Shown: piece after piece, positions 14,191 to 21,777 of the stretch
How positions within the stretch are numbered: position 1 is the first letter of the stretch
Layout: each line of letters starts with the position of its first letter
Assembly (NCBI GenBank): GCA_038324115.1
Contig: JBBQHQ010000021.1
Coordinates: 1 to 25,388 of the forward strand
Length of the DNA stretch: 25,388 nt
Reading direction: 5' to 3'
Origin: Gaiellasilicea sp038324115
GTDB lineage: Bacteria; Actinomycetota; Thermoleophilia; Gaiellales; Gaiellaceae
The notes under the pieces: model-generated
Told to the model about the DNA's origin: nothing
Database searches by the model: none
The model's input: only the letters and a program-made list of their open reading frames with translations
Program-made: the position numbers and the translations under genes

Positions 14191-15839
14191 GCGAAGAGCG
14201 GGCGACCAAGTACGTGTTCGTCACGGGCGGGGTCGTCTCGGCGCTCGGGAAGGGGATCGTCGCCGCCTCGCTCGGGCGGCTCCTGAAAGCCCGCGGCCTG
14301 AAGGTGCAGGCGCAGAAGTTCGACCCGTACCTGAACGTCGACCCCGGGACGATGAGCCCGTTCCAGCACGGCGAGGTCTTCGTGACCGAGGACGGGGCCG
14401 AGACGGACCTCGACATCGGCCACTACGAGCGCTTCGTGGACGAGAACATGTCCCGGAACGCGAGCCACAGCGCCGGTTCGATCTGGGAGGCCGTGCTCCG
14501 GAAGGAGCGCAAGGGTGAGTTCCTCGGCGCGACCGTTCAGGTAATCCCGCACATCACGAACGAGATCAAGTCCCGGATCAAGCGCGCCGCCAAGGCGACT
14601 CCGGTCGACGTCGTGATCAGCGAGATCGGCGGCACCGTCGGCGACATCGAGTCGCTCCCCTTCCTCGAGGCGATCCGTCAGTTCCGGCGCGAGGTCGGGC
14701 CGGAGAACGTCCTCTACCTCCATTGCACGCTCGTCCCCTACATCGAGGCCGCCGGCGAGCTGAAGACGAAGCCGACCCAGCACTCCGTCAACGAGCTCCG
14801 CCGTATCGGCATCCACCCCGACGTGATCGTCTGTCGCTCGCACGAGGAGCTCGACCAGGGGATCAAGGACAAGATCGCGCTCTTCGCCGACGTGGACATC
14901 GAGTCGGTGATCGCCTCGCCCGACGTCAGTGACGTCTACCTCGTGCCGGCCGTGCTCCAAGCGGAGGGCCTCGACACGCTCGTCTGCGACAAGCTCGGGA
15001 TCATCACGGGCCCGACGGAGCTCGGCGAGTGGCAGGACCTGATGGACCGGATCGCCGAGCCGCGCGAGGAGGTGACGATCGCGCTCGTCGGCAAGTACGT
15101 GAAGCTGCACGACGCGTACCTGTCCGTGCACGAGGCGCTCAAGCACGCCGGCCTGCACGAGGGCTGCGACGTGCGCGTCCAATGGGTGGACGCGGAGAAC
15201 ATGTCCTACGAGGAGACGGCGGCGCTGCTCGACGGCGTCGACGGCGTCCTCGTCCCGGGAGGATTCGGCTCGCGCGGCTGGGAGGGCAAGATCCTCGCCT
15301 GTCGGGTCGCGCGCGAGCGCGGGATCCCCTACCTCGGGATCTGCCTCGGGATGCACGTCGCGGTCTCGGAGTTCGCTCGCCACGTTGCTGGGCTGGAGGG
15401 CGCCAACTCGACCGAGATGGATCCGGAGACGCCGTATCCGGTAATCGATCTCCTGCCGGAGCAGAAGGAGATCGAGGATCTCGGCGGCACCATGCGCCTG
15501 GGCGCGCAGGCGGTGGAGCTGGCGGAGGGCACCCGGACCCGGGAGGCCTACGGCGAGGCCGTGATCCACGAGCGCCATCGCCACCGCTACGAGGTCAACA
15601 ACACCTACCGGCAGAAGCTGATCGAGCACGGGCTCGTCGTCTCGGGCACGTTCCAGGACGGGAGGCTCGTCGAGATCGTCGAGCTGCCCGACCATCCGTG
15701 GTTCGTCGCGAGCCAGTTCCACCCCGAGTTCAAGTCGCGCCCGACACGCCCCTCGCCGCTCTTCCGGGAGTTCGTCGGGGCCGCGCTCGACCGCGCGCGC
15801 TCTCGCGGCGCCGTCGTCGAGCTGCGCGCGGCCGGCTAG
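14187..15839 (+). CDS. pyrG: CTP synthase
   Basis: PyrG aminates UTP to CTP with glutamine as nitrogen donor. The 550-residue protein starts with the synthetase domain (KYVFVTGGVVSALGKGIVAASLG, the P-loop-like ATP site, then QKFDPYLNVDPGTMSPFQHGEVFVTEDGAETDLDIGHYERF) and ends with a class I glutaminase domain: GGFGSRGWEGK, YLGICLGMH with nucleophile Cys386, and SQFHPEF with His512/Glu514. The ATG is chosen because it overlaps the upstream stop in ATGA and gives the canonical N-terminus; the open frame runs farther upstream as a shadow of the glycosyltransferase gene. pyrG after steB is the mycobacterial position, with the fusion gene inserted between. Confidence 0.97.
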   Translation: MSEERATKYVFVTGGVVSALGKGIVAASLGRLLKARGLKVQAQKFDPYLNVDPGTMSPFQHGEVFVTEDGAETDLDIGHYERFVDENMSRNASHSAGSIWEAVLRKERKGEFLGATVQVIPHITNEIKSRIKRAAKATPVDVVISEIGGTVGDIESLPFLEAIRQFRREVGPENVLYLHCTLVPYIEAAGELKTKPTQHSVNELRRIGIHPDVIVCRSHEELDQGIKDKIALFADVDIESVIASPDVSDVYLVPAVLQAEGLDTLVCDKLGIITGPTELGEWQDLMDRIAEPREEVTIALVGKYVKLHDAYLSVHEALKHAGLHEGCDVRVQWVDAENMSYEETAALLDGVDGVLVPGGFGSRGWEGKILACRVARERGIPYLGICLGMHVAVSEFARHVAGLEGANSTEMDPETPYPVIDLLPEQKEIEDLGGTMRLGAQAVELAEGTRTREAYGEAVIHERHRHRYEVNNTYRQKLIEHGLVVSGTFQDGRLVEIVELPDHPWFVASQFHPEFKSRPTRPSPLFREFVGAALDRARSRGAVVELRAAG

Positions 15840-15846
15840 AGCCCGC

Positions 15847-16959
15847 GTGGCCGACGCCCTCTCGCTCTTCCTGGAGCTCGCCGCGCTGCCCAGCCCGCCG
15901 GGGAAGGAGCGGGCCGTCGCCGACCGGGTCCTCGCGGAGCTGCACGGGTACGGGCTCGAGGTCGAGGAGGACGACGCCGGCTCGCGGATCGACTCCGAGA
16001 TCGGCAACCTCCACTGCCGGCTCCCCGGCCGAAGCGAGGGCGGCACGCCGATCTTCTTCTGCGCCCATCTCGACACGGTCCCCCCGCAAGCCGCGATCGA
16101 GCCTGTGGTCGGCGAGGACGGGATCGTCCGGAACGCCGCCGGCACGATCCTCGGCGCCGACAACAAGGCCGCGGTCGTCGCGATGGTCGAGGCGGTCCGG
16201 CGGATCGTCGCCGAAGGCCGCCCGCACGCGGGGGTCGAGCTCGTCCTCACCCCGAAGGAGGAGGTCGGGCTCGTCGGCGCGGGCGCGTTCGACCACACGC
16301 GGCTCGAGGCCGAGCTCGGCTTCGTCTACGACCAGGCGGGGCCGATCGGCGAGATCGTGCTCGGGGCGCCCTGGTCGCGGACGATGCAGGTGCGCTTCCA
16401 CGGCCGCTCCGCCCACTCCGGGATCGCGCCCGAGGACGGCCGTTCCGCTATCGCTGCCGCATCGCGGGCGATCGCCGACCTGCGCCTCGGCCGGATCGAC
16501 CCGGTCACGACCGCGAACGTCGGCCTGATCGAGGGCGGCAGCGCCCGCAACATCATCCCGGAGTGGTGCACCTTCCAGGCGGAGGCGCGCTCGCACGACG
16601 AGGCGACCCTGATCGAGCTCGTCCAGGAGATGCAGGAGACGTTCGCCTTTGCCGCCAGCCTCGAGGACTGCACGCTCGAGGTCGAGATCAACGAGTCGTT
16701 CTCGGGCTACCGGCACGGCCGCGACGACCGGGTCGTCCAGCTCGCCGAGACCGCGCTGACCCGCTGCGGCTACGAGGTGCGGACGGCGCTGAGCGGCGGC
16801 GGCACGGACGGGAACGTGTTCGTCGGCCGCGGGATCCCCTGCGTGACGCTCTCGAACGGGATGGCCGAGATCCACACGCCCGACGAGCACATCGCCGCCG
16901 CGGACCTCGAGACGATGGTGGACGTCTCGCTCGCACTCGTCGATGCCGCTCGGGCTTAG
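15847..16959 (+). CDS. M20 family metallopeptidase (PepT-like)
   Basis: This is a 370-residue M20 di-zinc peptidase, probably a cytoplasmic aminopeptidase acting on small peptides. The metal and catalytic residues are present: His74 and Asp76 in CAHLDTVPP, Asp105 in LGADNKAAV, Glu138/Glu139 in TPKEEVGLVGA, an Asp in FVYDQAG, and C-terminal His343 in AEIHTPDEH. The inserted dimerisation domain carries HGRSAHSGIAPEDGRSAI and IEGGSARNIIPEWC. It resembles the PepT/tripeptidase branch, but substrate cannot be read from sequence. It starts with GTG 7 bp after pyrG and its last 17 bp overlap the DUF3866 gene, so it belongs to the same operon. Confidence 0.92.
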   Translation: MADALSLFLELAALPSPPGKERAVADRVLAELHGYGLEVEEDDAGSRIDSEIGNLHCRLPGRSEGGTPIFFCAHLDTVPPQAAIEPVVGEDGIVRNAAGTILGADNKAAVVAMVEAVRRIVAEGRPHAGVELVLTPKEEVGLVGAGAFDHTRLEAELGFVYDQAGPIGEIVLGAPWSRTMQVRFHGRSAHSGIAPEDGRSAIAAASRAIADLRLGRIDPVTTANVGLIEGGSARNIIPEWCTFQAEARSHDEATLIELVQEMQETFAFAASLEDCTLEVEINESFSGYRHGRDDRVVQLAETALTRCGYEVRTALSGGGTDGNVFVGRGIPCVTLSNGMAEIHTPDEHIAAADLETMVDVSLALVDAARA

Positions 16960-17884
16960 ACGCGGGACGGTCACGGCCGTCCTCGAGTCGCGGGAGCGGC
17001 TCGTCCGGCTGGAAGTGGACGGGATCGCCTGCGTCTCCTATCCGCGGCTCACCGGCCCGGTCGAGGTGGGAGACGAGGTCCTCGTCAACGAGCAGGCGCG
17101 TCTGCTCGAGCTCGGCAGCGGCGGCTTCGACGTCCTCTACGCGAACCTGACCCGCGGGCTGGGGCTGCCGGCCGAGGAGGGCGCCCACGTGATGGCGCTG
17201 CCCTACACACCGGGGCAGGTCGCGCTGCGGCGCGGGGAGGAGGACGGCGAGCTCGAAGCCACCCTCGATCGCCTACCCGTAGTTCTGTGCACCGTGCACA
17301 GCCAGCTCGCGCCCGTCTGCGCCGCGCTGGGAGGCAGGCGCGTTGCGTACGTCCAGGTTGCCGGCGGCGCCTTGCCGGTCTCGCTCTCCGACACGGTCGT
17401 GCTCTTGAAGGCGCGTGGGCTGCTCGGCGTCGCGATCGCCGTCGCTCCGTGCCTCGACGGCGACGTCGACTGCGTCACGTCGGCGGCCGCGTTCGCCTGG
17501 GCGGCGGCGGAGCGGTACGACGCGATCGTCTGCGGGGTCGGGCCGGGGATCGTGGGCACCGGCTCGAAGCTCGGGCACGGGGCCTTGGCGCTCGCGGACG
17601 CGGCGAACACGGTCGCGGCGCTGCACGGGGTGCCGGTTCTCGCCGTCCGCCGCTCGGACGCCGACCCGCGTGACCGGCACCGGGGGACGTCCCACCACGC
17701 AGAGGCAGTGCGCGAGCACGTTCGCGTCCCGCTCATTGTCCCCGCCGACGGCGACGGTGCCGGCTGGGAGGAGGCGTGCGCAGGTCTTCCCCTCAGTCAT
17801 ATGGGCCGGGGCCCCGCCGAGGATCCGGCGTTCTTCCGCAGCGCCTATGCCGCCGGTGTCACGGCCCGGAAGCTGCTCGGGTGA
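16943..17884 (+). CDS. DUF3866 family protein
   Basis: This 313-residue protein of unknown function is recognisable as DUF3866. It has a beta-rich N-terminal domain (RRGTVTAVLESRERLVRLEVDG, GDEVLVNEQARLLELGSGGFDVLYANL), then the motif GAHVMALPYTPGQVALRRGEE, then an alpha/beta domain with CTVHSQLAPVCAALGGRRVAYVQVAGGALPVSLSDTV and a glycine-rich GVGPGIVGTGSKLGHGALALADAAN. The second half looks like a nucleotide- or sugar-phosphate-binding fold, but no catalytic motif is assignable. As far as I recall, the family sits near NUDIX, M20, deoB and xerD genes in Firmicutes and Actinobacteria, which matches this neighbourhood. ATG overlaps the M20 gene by 17 bp and the stop overlaps the next start (TGATG). 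Confidence 0.85.
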   Translation: MPLGLRRGTVTAVLESRERLVRLEVDGIACVSYPRLTGPVEVGDEVLVNEQARLLELGSGGFDVLYANLTRGLGLPAEEGAHVMALPYTPGQVALRRGEEDGELEATLDRLPVVLCTVHSQLAPVCAALGGRRVAYVQVAGGALPVSLSDTVVLLKARGLLGVAIAVAPCLDGDVDCVTSAAAFAWAAAERYDAIVCGVGPGIVGTGSKLGHGALALADAANTVAALHGVPVLAVRRSDADPRDRHRGTSHHAEAVREHVRVPLIVPADGDGAGWEEACAGLPLSHMGRGPAEDPAFFRSAYAAGVTARKLLG

Positions 17885-18657
17885 TGGAGGAGCGCCGGCT
17901 GGGGCCGGTCGTCGGGCTGGGGACGTGGAACACCTTCGGCGGCGACGACGGCGTCGCCCGCGAGGTCGTCGCTGCCGCGCTCGACGGGGGCAGCCGCAGC
18001 ATCGACTCCTCGCCGATGTACCGAGGAGCGGAGGCCTCGCTCGCCGCGGCGCTCGAGGGCCGCCGTGCGGACGCCGACGTGCTCACGAAGATCTGGACTG
18101 CCTCGCCCGAGGAGGCGCGCGAGCAGTACGCCGCTCAGCTCCGCTGGTACGGGCGCGTCGACGTCGAGCAGGTGCACAACCTCGTCGCCTGGCGCGAGCA
18201 CCTGCCGTGGCTGGAGGAGGAGCGCGCCGCCGGCCGGATCGGGAAGCTTGGGGTCACGCACTACGCGGTGAGCGCCTTCGAGGAACTGGAGGTGGCCCTG
18301 CGGACCCGGCGCTTCGAGACGGTGCAGGTGCCGCTCAATCCCGGCGAGCGGGAGTGCGAGGCCCGGATCCTGCCGCTCGCGGCCGAGCTCGGGATCGCGG
18401 TGATCGTGATGCGCCCCTTCGGCGAGGGCGCCTTGCTCCGCCGGGCGCCGGCTGCCGCCGAGCTGGCGCCGCTGGCGCCCTTCGGCGTCGAGACGTGGGC
18501 ACAAGCGCTGCTCAAGTGGGCGCTCTCCGATCCACGGGTGGATCTCGTGATTCCGGCCACCTCGAAGCCGGCGCGGACGGCCGAGAACGCCGCCGCCGGC
18601 GAGCCGCCCTGGTTCGGGAGTGAGGAACGGGCACTCGTGGAACGACTCGCGGCGTGA
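17884..18657 (+). CDS. Aldo/keto reductase family oxidoreductase
   Basis: This is a 257-residue TIM-barrel protein of the aldo/keto reductase superfamily, expected to use NADPH. It shows VVGLGTWNTFGG at the N-terminus, RSIDSSPMYRGAEASLAAAL with the catalytic Asp/Tyr pair, LTKIW with the catalytic Lys, VEQVHNL with the active-site His, GKLGVTHYAVSAFEEL, VQVPLNPGERE and the C-terminal cofactor region LVIPATSKPARTAENAAAG. It is shorter than typical members (about 280-330 residues), with compact loops. The substrate is unknown. ATG at 17884 overlaps the DUF3866 stop (TGATG). It is the last gene of the long operon; a GC-rich hairpin begins directly after the stop. Confidence 0.9.
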   Translation: MEERRLGPVVGLGTWNTFGGDDGVAREVVAAALDGGSRSIDSSPMYRGAEASLAAALEGRRADADVLTKIWTASPEEAREQYAAQLRWYGRVDVEQVHNLVAWREHLPWLEEERAAGRIGKLGVTHYAVSAFEELEVALRTRRFETVQVPLNPGERECEARILPLAAELGIAVIVMRPFGEGALLRRAPAAAELAPLAPFGVETWAQALLKWALSDPRVDLVIPATSKPARTAENAAAGEPPWFGSEERALVERLAA

Positions 18658-18687
18658 AGGAGGTCGCGCGTACCTCGCCGGCCTCCT
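18658..18687 (+). terminator. Possible hairpin at the end of the long operon
   Basis: Directly after the aldo/keto reductase stop, AGGAGGTCG can pair with CGGCCTCCT (one G-U pair) around a 12-nt loop. There is no run of T downstream, so a standard Rho-independent terminator is doubtful. The rest of the short gap up to ald holds only the ald -10. Confidence 0.3.
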
Positions 18688-18718
18688 GCTCTACCTCCGC
18701 GGCCGCTGAGTCGGGCTG

Positions 18719-18724
18719 TATCGT
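18719..18724 (+). promoter_or_regulatory. Probable -10 element for ald
   Basis: TATCGT matches TANNNT, preceded by TG, and lies 9 nt before the ald ATG, giving a leader of only a few nucleotides. No Shine-Dalgarno sequence is present. Confidence 0.4.
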
Positions 18725-18733
18725 TGCGCCGCC

Positions 18734-19837
18734 ATGCGCATCGGAGTCGCCAAGGAGATCAAGCCCCAGGAGTACCGCGTCGCGCTGACCCCCGCCGGGG
18801 CGCGCGAGCTGGCCCAACGCGGCCACGAGGTCGTCGTCGAGGCCGGGGCCGGCCTCGGCAGCTCCTTCCCGGACGAGGCCTACGAGGCGACCGGCGCCCG
18901 GATCGTGAGCGTCGAGGAGGTCTGGGCGCAGTCCGAGCTCCTGCTCAAGGTCAAGGAGCCGATCGCCTCCGAGTACCCGCGCCTCCGCGAGGGTCTCGTC
19001 CTCTTCACCTACCTGCACATCGCCGCCGACGGGCCGCTCACCCGCGCGCTCGTGGACAGCGGGATCACCGCCGTCGCCTACGAGACCGTGGAGACCGACG
19101 ACCGCCGGCTGCCGCTCCTGGCGCCGATGAGCGAGGTGGCAGGCCGGCTGGCCGCCCAGGCCGGCGCCCACTACCTCGAGAAGCCGAAGGGCGGCCGCGG
19201 CCTCCTGCTCGGCGGCGTCCCCGGCGTCCAGCCCGGCAAGGTCGTCGTGATCGGAGGCGGGATCGTCGGCTACAACGCCGCCGTGATCGCGCTCGGCCTA
19301 GGCGCCCAGGTGACGATCCTCGAACGCTCCGTCGATCGGATGCGCCACCTCGAGGAGACGATGCACGGCCGGGTCAGCCTCGTCATGTCCTCGAGCCTCC
19401 AGATCGAGGAGTCGGTCCAGGAGGCGGACGTCGTGATCGGCGCCGTCCTGATCCCCGGTGCGCTCGCCCCGAAGCTCCTCACCCGGGAGATGGTCAAGGG
19501 GATGAAGCAGGGGAGCGTCTTCTGCGACGTCGCGATCGACCAGGGGGGCTGCGCCGAGACCTCGCACGCGACCACCCATGACGACCCGATCTACGAGGTC
19601 GACGGGGTCACCCACTACTGCGTCGCGAACATGCCCGGCGCCGTCCCGATCACCTCGACGATGGCGCTCACGAACGTGACGCTCCCCTACGTCGAGGCGA
19701 TCGCCCAGCACGGTCTGGACGAGGCGATCGCGCGCGACCGGGCGCTTGCTCGCGGCGTCAACGTCGTCGAGGGCCGAATCACCTACGAGGCCGTTGCGCA
19801 GGCGCACGACCTCGAGTACTCACCGCTCGCCGTCTAG
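18734..19837 (+). CDS. ald: Alanine dehydrogenase
   Basis: Ald interconverts L-alanine and pyruvate plus ammonia with NAD(H). The 367-residue length is standard. The N-terminal segment MRIGVAKEIKPQEYRVALTP carries substrate-binding Arg15. KVKEP carries Lys74 and YLHIA carries catalytic His95. The Rossmann loop reads VVVIGGGIVGYNAA, followed by LERSVDRMRHLEE. VFCDVAIDQGGCAETS contains catalytic Asp269, and HYCVANMPGAVPITSTMALTN is the family signature. It stands alone after the long operon with its own -10. Its stop directly abuts the stop of a small convergent gene (CTAGCTAG). Confidence 0.97.
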   Translation: MRIGVAKEIKPQEYRVALTPAGARELAQRGHEVVVEAGAGLGSSFPDEAYEATGARIVSVEEVWAQSELLLKVKEPIASEYPRLREGLVLFTYLHIAADGPLTRALVDSGITAVAYETVETDDRRLPLLAPMSEVAGRLAAQAGAHYLEKPKGGRGLLLGGVPGVQPGKVVVIGGGIVGYNAAVIALGLGAQVTILERSVDRMRHLEETMHGRVSLVMSSSLQIEESVQEADVVIGAVLIPGALAPKLLTREMVKGMKQGSVFCDVAIDQGGCAETSHATTHDDPIYEVDGVTHYCVANMPGAVPITSTMALTNVTLPYVEAIAQHGLDEAIARDRALARGVNVVEGRITYEAVAQAHDLEYSPLAV

Positions 19838-19987
19838 CTAGGCGGCGGGAGGCGCGGCGGCTGTCTTCGCCGTCTTCGCGCTCTTGGACGGGCTGAGCTT
19901 GACCACGAGCCACGTGATCCCTGCGGCGATGCTCACGATCGCCGTCATGTAGACGACGAGGAGGATGAGTCCGAGGACGGTGTCCAT
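19838..19987 (-). CDS. Small single-pass membrane protein (49 residues)
   Basis: This short gene encodes one long hydrophobic segment (TVLGLILLVVYMTAIVSIAAGITWLVV, about residues 3-29) followed by a Lys/Ser/Ala tail (KLSPSKSAKTAKTAAAPPAA). The topology suggests an outside or short N-terminus and a basic cytoplasmic tail. I do not recognise a family. Evidence that it is real: it starts with ATG 7 nt after a TAGTCT -10 on its strand, it fills the gap between ald and deoB with no slack, and the hydrophobic pattern is coherent. A much longer open frame upstream on the same strand overlaps deoB antisense and looks like a shadow. Confidence 0.7.
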   Translation of the reverse strand: MDTVLGLILLVVYMTAIVSIAAGITWLVVKLSPSKSAKTAKTAAAPPAA

Positions 19988-19993
19988 GCGTCG

Positions 19994-20000
19994 TAGACTA
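19994..20000. promoter_or_regulatory. Symmetric bidirectional -10 element (deoB and small membrane protein)
   Basis: The heptamer TAGACTA reads as TAGACT on the plus strand, 6 nt before the deoB ATG, and as TAGTCT on the minus strand, 7 nt before the ATG of the small membrane protein. Both match TANNNT and both would give leaderless mRNAs. Only 18 bp separate the two start codons, so one element apparently serves both genes. Confidence 0.5.
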
Positions 20001-20005
20001 CCGGC

Positions 20006-21172
20006 ATGCCGCGTGCGTGCGTGATCGTGCTCGACGCCGTCGGTGCAGGGGAATTGCCGGACGCGGCCCAGTACGGAGACGAGGGGTCGAACACGATCGG
20101 CAACGTCGCCAGCGCCGTCGGAGGCCTCGACCTGCCCGCGCTCGAGGCGCTCGGGCTGGGCAACGCGCTCCCGCTCGAGGGCTGCCCCCCGCAGCCCGGC
20201 GCCCCCGCCGTCGCCGGCCGACTCGTCGCGCACTCGAAGGGCAAGGACACGACGACGGGCCACTGGGAGCTGATGGGGGTCGTTACGCCGACCGCGATGC
20301 CGACCTATCCCCACGGCTTCCCGCACGACGTGATCGACCCGTTCATGAACCGGACCGCACGCGGCGTCCTGGGGAACAAGCCGGCGTCGGGGACGGACAT
20401 CATCGATGAGCTCGGCGAGGAGCACCAGAAGACGGGCAAGTGGATCGTCTACACCTCCGCCGACTCGGTCTTCCAGATTGCAGCGCACGAGGAGACGATC
20501 CCGCTCGAGGAGCTGTACGAGGGCTGCCGCGTCGCCCGCGAGATCCTGACCGGGAAGCACGCCGTCGGGCGCGTGATCGCGCGGCCGTTCACCGGGTCGC
20601 CCGGGAGCTACGAGCGGACGTCGAACCGCCACGACTTCTCACTCGAGCCGAAGCGCCCCAACTACCTTTCGCTGATCCGCGATGCCGGGAAGACCGTGCA
20701 CGGGGTCGGCAAGATCGGCGACATCTTCGCCGGCTGTGACATCGACGAGTCGAACCCGACGAAGTCGAACGTGGACGGGATCAACAAGACGGTGGAACTG
20801 CTCCAGACGCTCGACGACGCCTTCATCTTCACCAACCTCGTCGAGACGGACATGCTCTGGGGCCACCGGAACGACCCGGTCAACTTCCATCGCTGCCTCC
20901 AGGACTTCGACCGCCGGCTGGAGGACATCCTCGAGGCGCTGCGGCCGGGCGATCTGCTGATCATCACCTCGGACCACGGCTGCGACCCGACGACGCCGTC
21001 CACCGACCACTCACGCGAGCACGCGCTCCTGCTCGCCTACGCGGCCGGCCGGAACGCGCGGGGCGCGGTGCACGAGGGCGAGTTCGGCGACGTCGGTGCG
21101 ACCGTGAACGCCTGGCTCGGCGGCAAGGCGCCCGGCCGCGGGATCCCCGGCACGCCGATCCTGTCGCCCTAG
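20006..21172 (+). CDS. deoB: Phosphopentomutase
   Basis: DeoB interconverts (deoxy)ribose 1- and 5-phosphates in nucleoside salvage and catabolism. It belongs to the alkaline-phosphatase superfamily and uses two Mn ions. The 388-residue length is typical. Visible elements are VIVLDAVGAGELPDA with metal-binding Asp10 (LDSVG in most), GKDTTTGHWELMG with the phosphorylated Thr at about 82-84, FTNLVETDMLWGHRND with Asp282 and His287, and the metal motif ITSDHGCDPTTPSTDHSREH. NLVETD replaces the usual NLVDFD, but the metal Asp is retained. It has its own leaderless -10. A convergent cupin gene sharing its CTAG stop separates it from pdp, which relatives often place next to deoB. Confidence 0.96.
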   Translation: MPRACVIVLDAVGAGELPDAAQYGDEGSNTIGNVASAVGGLDLPALEALGLGNALPLEGCPPQPGAPAVAGRLVAHSKGKDTTTGHWELMGVVTPTAMPTYPHGFPHDVIDPFMNRTARGVLGNKPASGTDIIDELGEEHQKTGKWIVYTSADSVFQIAAHEETIPLEELYEGCRVAREILTGKHAVGRVIARPFTGSPGSYERTSNRHDFSLEPKRPNYLSLIRDAGKTVHGVGKIGDIFAGCDIDESNPTKSNVDGINKTVELLQTLDDAFIFTNLVETDMLWGHRNDPVNFHRCLQDFDRRLEDILEALRPGDLLIITSDHGCDPTTPSTDHSREHALLLAYAAGRNARGAVHEGEFGDVGATVNAWLGGKAPGRGIPGTPILSP

Positions 21173-21660
21173 TCAGAGTCCTCCTGCTCGTCGGGCAGCG
21201 GACCCACGAACTCGATCCCGTACTCGGCGCCCAAACCCGGCGAGCCCTCGACAGGCTCGAGCGGCGGCAGGCCGCCGTCCCGCGACGGCACGGTGATCGC
21301 GCGGTAGAACTCTCCGTGCCGCGGTGTCGTGAGGATCAGGTATCTCGCCGTCTCGGACTCGACGCGGAACCCGTGCACGCTCCCGGCCGGCACGTGGGCG
21401 AAGGAACCCGCGGGCGAGAGCACGCCGGGCTCGTCTCCGACGAAGAGGCGCAGCTCGCCCTCGAGCACGTAGAACGACTCCACATCGTCGGCGTGCCGGT
21501 GCAAGGGCACGCTCATCCCGCAGTTCGCGCGCTCGTCCACGAGGCAGAACTCGCCGCCGGTCTGCGATCCGGTGGCCAGGAACTGCGTCGACGTGTCGCC
21601 CATCCAGCGGAGCTCAGCTTCGCCGGGCGGGCAGATATATGCGTGTGGGGCGTCCGTCAT
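21169..21660 (-). CDS. Cupin domain protein (quercetin-dioxygenase-like)
   Basis: This is a 163-residue single-domain cupin. Cupin motif 1 is PLHRHADDVESFYVLEGELRL with probable metal ligands His54, His56 and Glu61. Motif 2 is GSFAHVPAGSVHGFRV with His96. A proline- and acid-rich C-terminal tail follows. Similar proteins are annotated as quercetin 2,3-dioxygenase-like or general cupins, with mostly unknown substrates. The ATG is preceded by a good GGGAGG ribosome site, unlike the leaderless neighbours. It is convergent with deoB (shared CTAG stop) and divergent from pdp. Confidence 0.88.
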   Translation of the reverse strand: MTDAPHAYICPPGEAELRWMGDTSTQFLATGSQTGGEFCLVDERANCGMSVPLHRHADDVESFYVLEGELRLFVGDEPGVLSPAGSFAHVPAGSVHGFRVESETARYLILTTPRHGEFYRAITVPSRDGGLPPLEPVEGSPGLGAEYGIEFVGPLPDEQEDSD

Positions 21661-21664
21661 GGAG

Positions 21665-21670
21665 CCTCCC
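21665..21670 (-). promoter_or_regulatory. Ribosome binding site of the cupin gene
   Basis: On the minus strand GGGAGG lies 4 nt before the ATG at 21660. It is one of the few clear Shine-Dalgarno sites in the window and fixes the start. The rest of the 117 bp divergent gap has no TA dinucleotide, so no TANNNT element can be proposed for either gene. Confidence 0.6.
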
Positions 21671-21777
21671 GTTGTGTTCGAGGGGTGTCGGCCGATCGTC
21701 GCACAGCGTGGCGCTTCCGGCATGATCGGCGACGTGCCCACGCATTGGATCCAGGCGTCTCGCGCGCCGGTCGCGCG

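Noticed and set aside
13965..16298. 777-residue open frame on the minus strand opposite pyrG
   Set aside because: It is a shadow of pyrG and its neighbours; low-complexity composition and no family pattern.
18659..18709. Frame ending AYLAGLLLYLRGR-stop after the aldo/keto reductase, possibly the tail of a lost membrane protein
   Set aside because: There is no start codon in that frame, and the upstream part is only a shadow of the reductase gene. It may be a coincidence of GC-rich sequence or a very old remnant.
19988..20632. Upstream extension of the small membrane protein to 264 residues
   Set aside because: The added part is antisense to deoB and has shadow-like composition. The short ATG has a well-placed -10 and begins at the hydrophobic segment.
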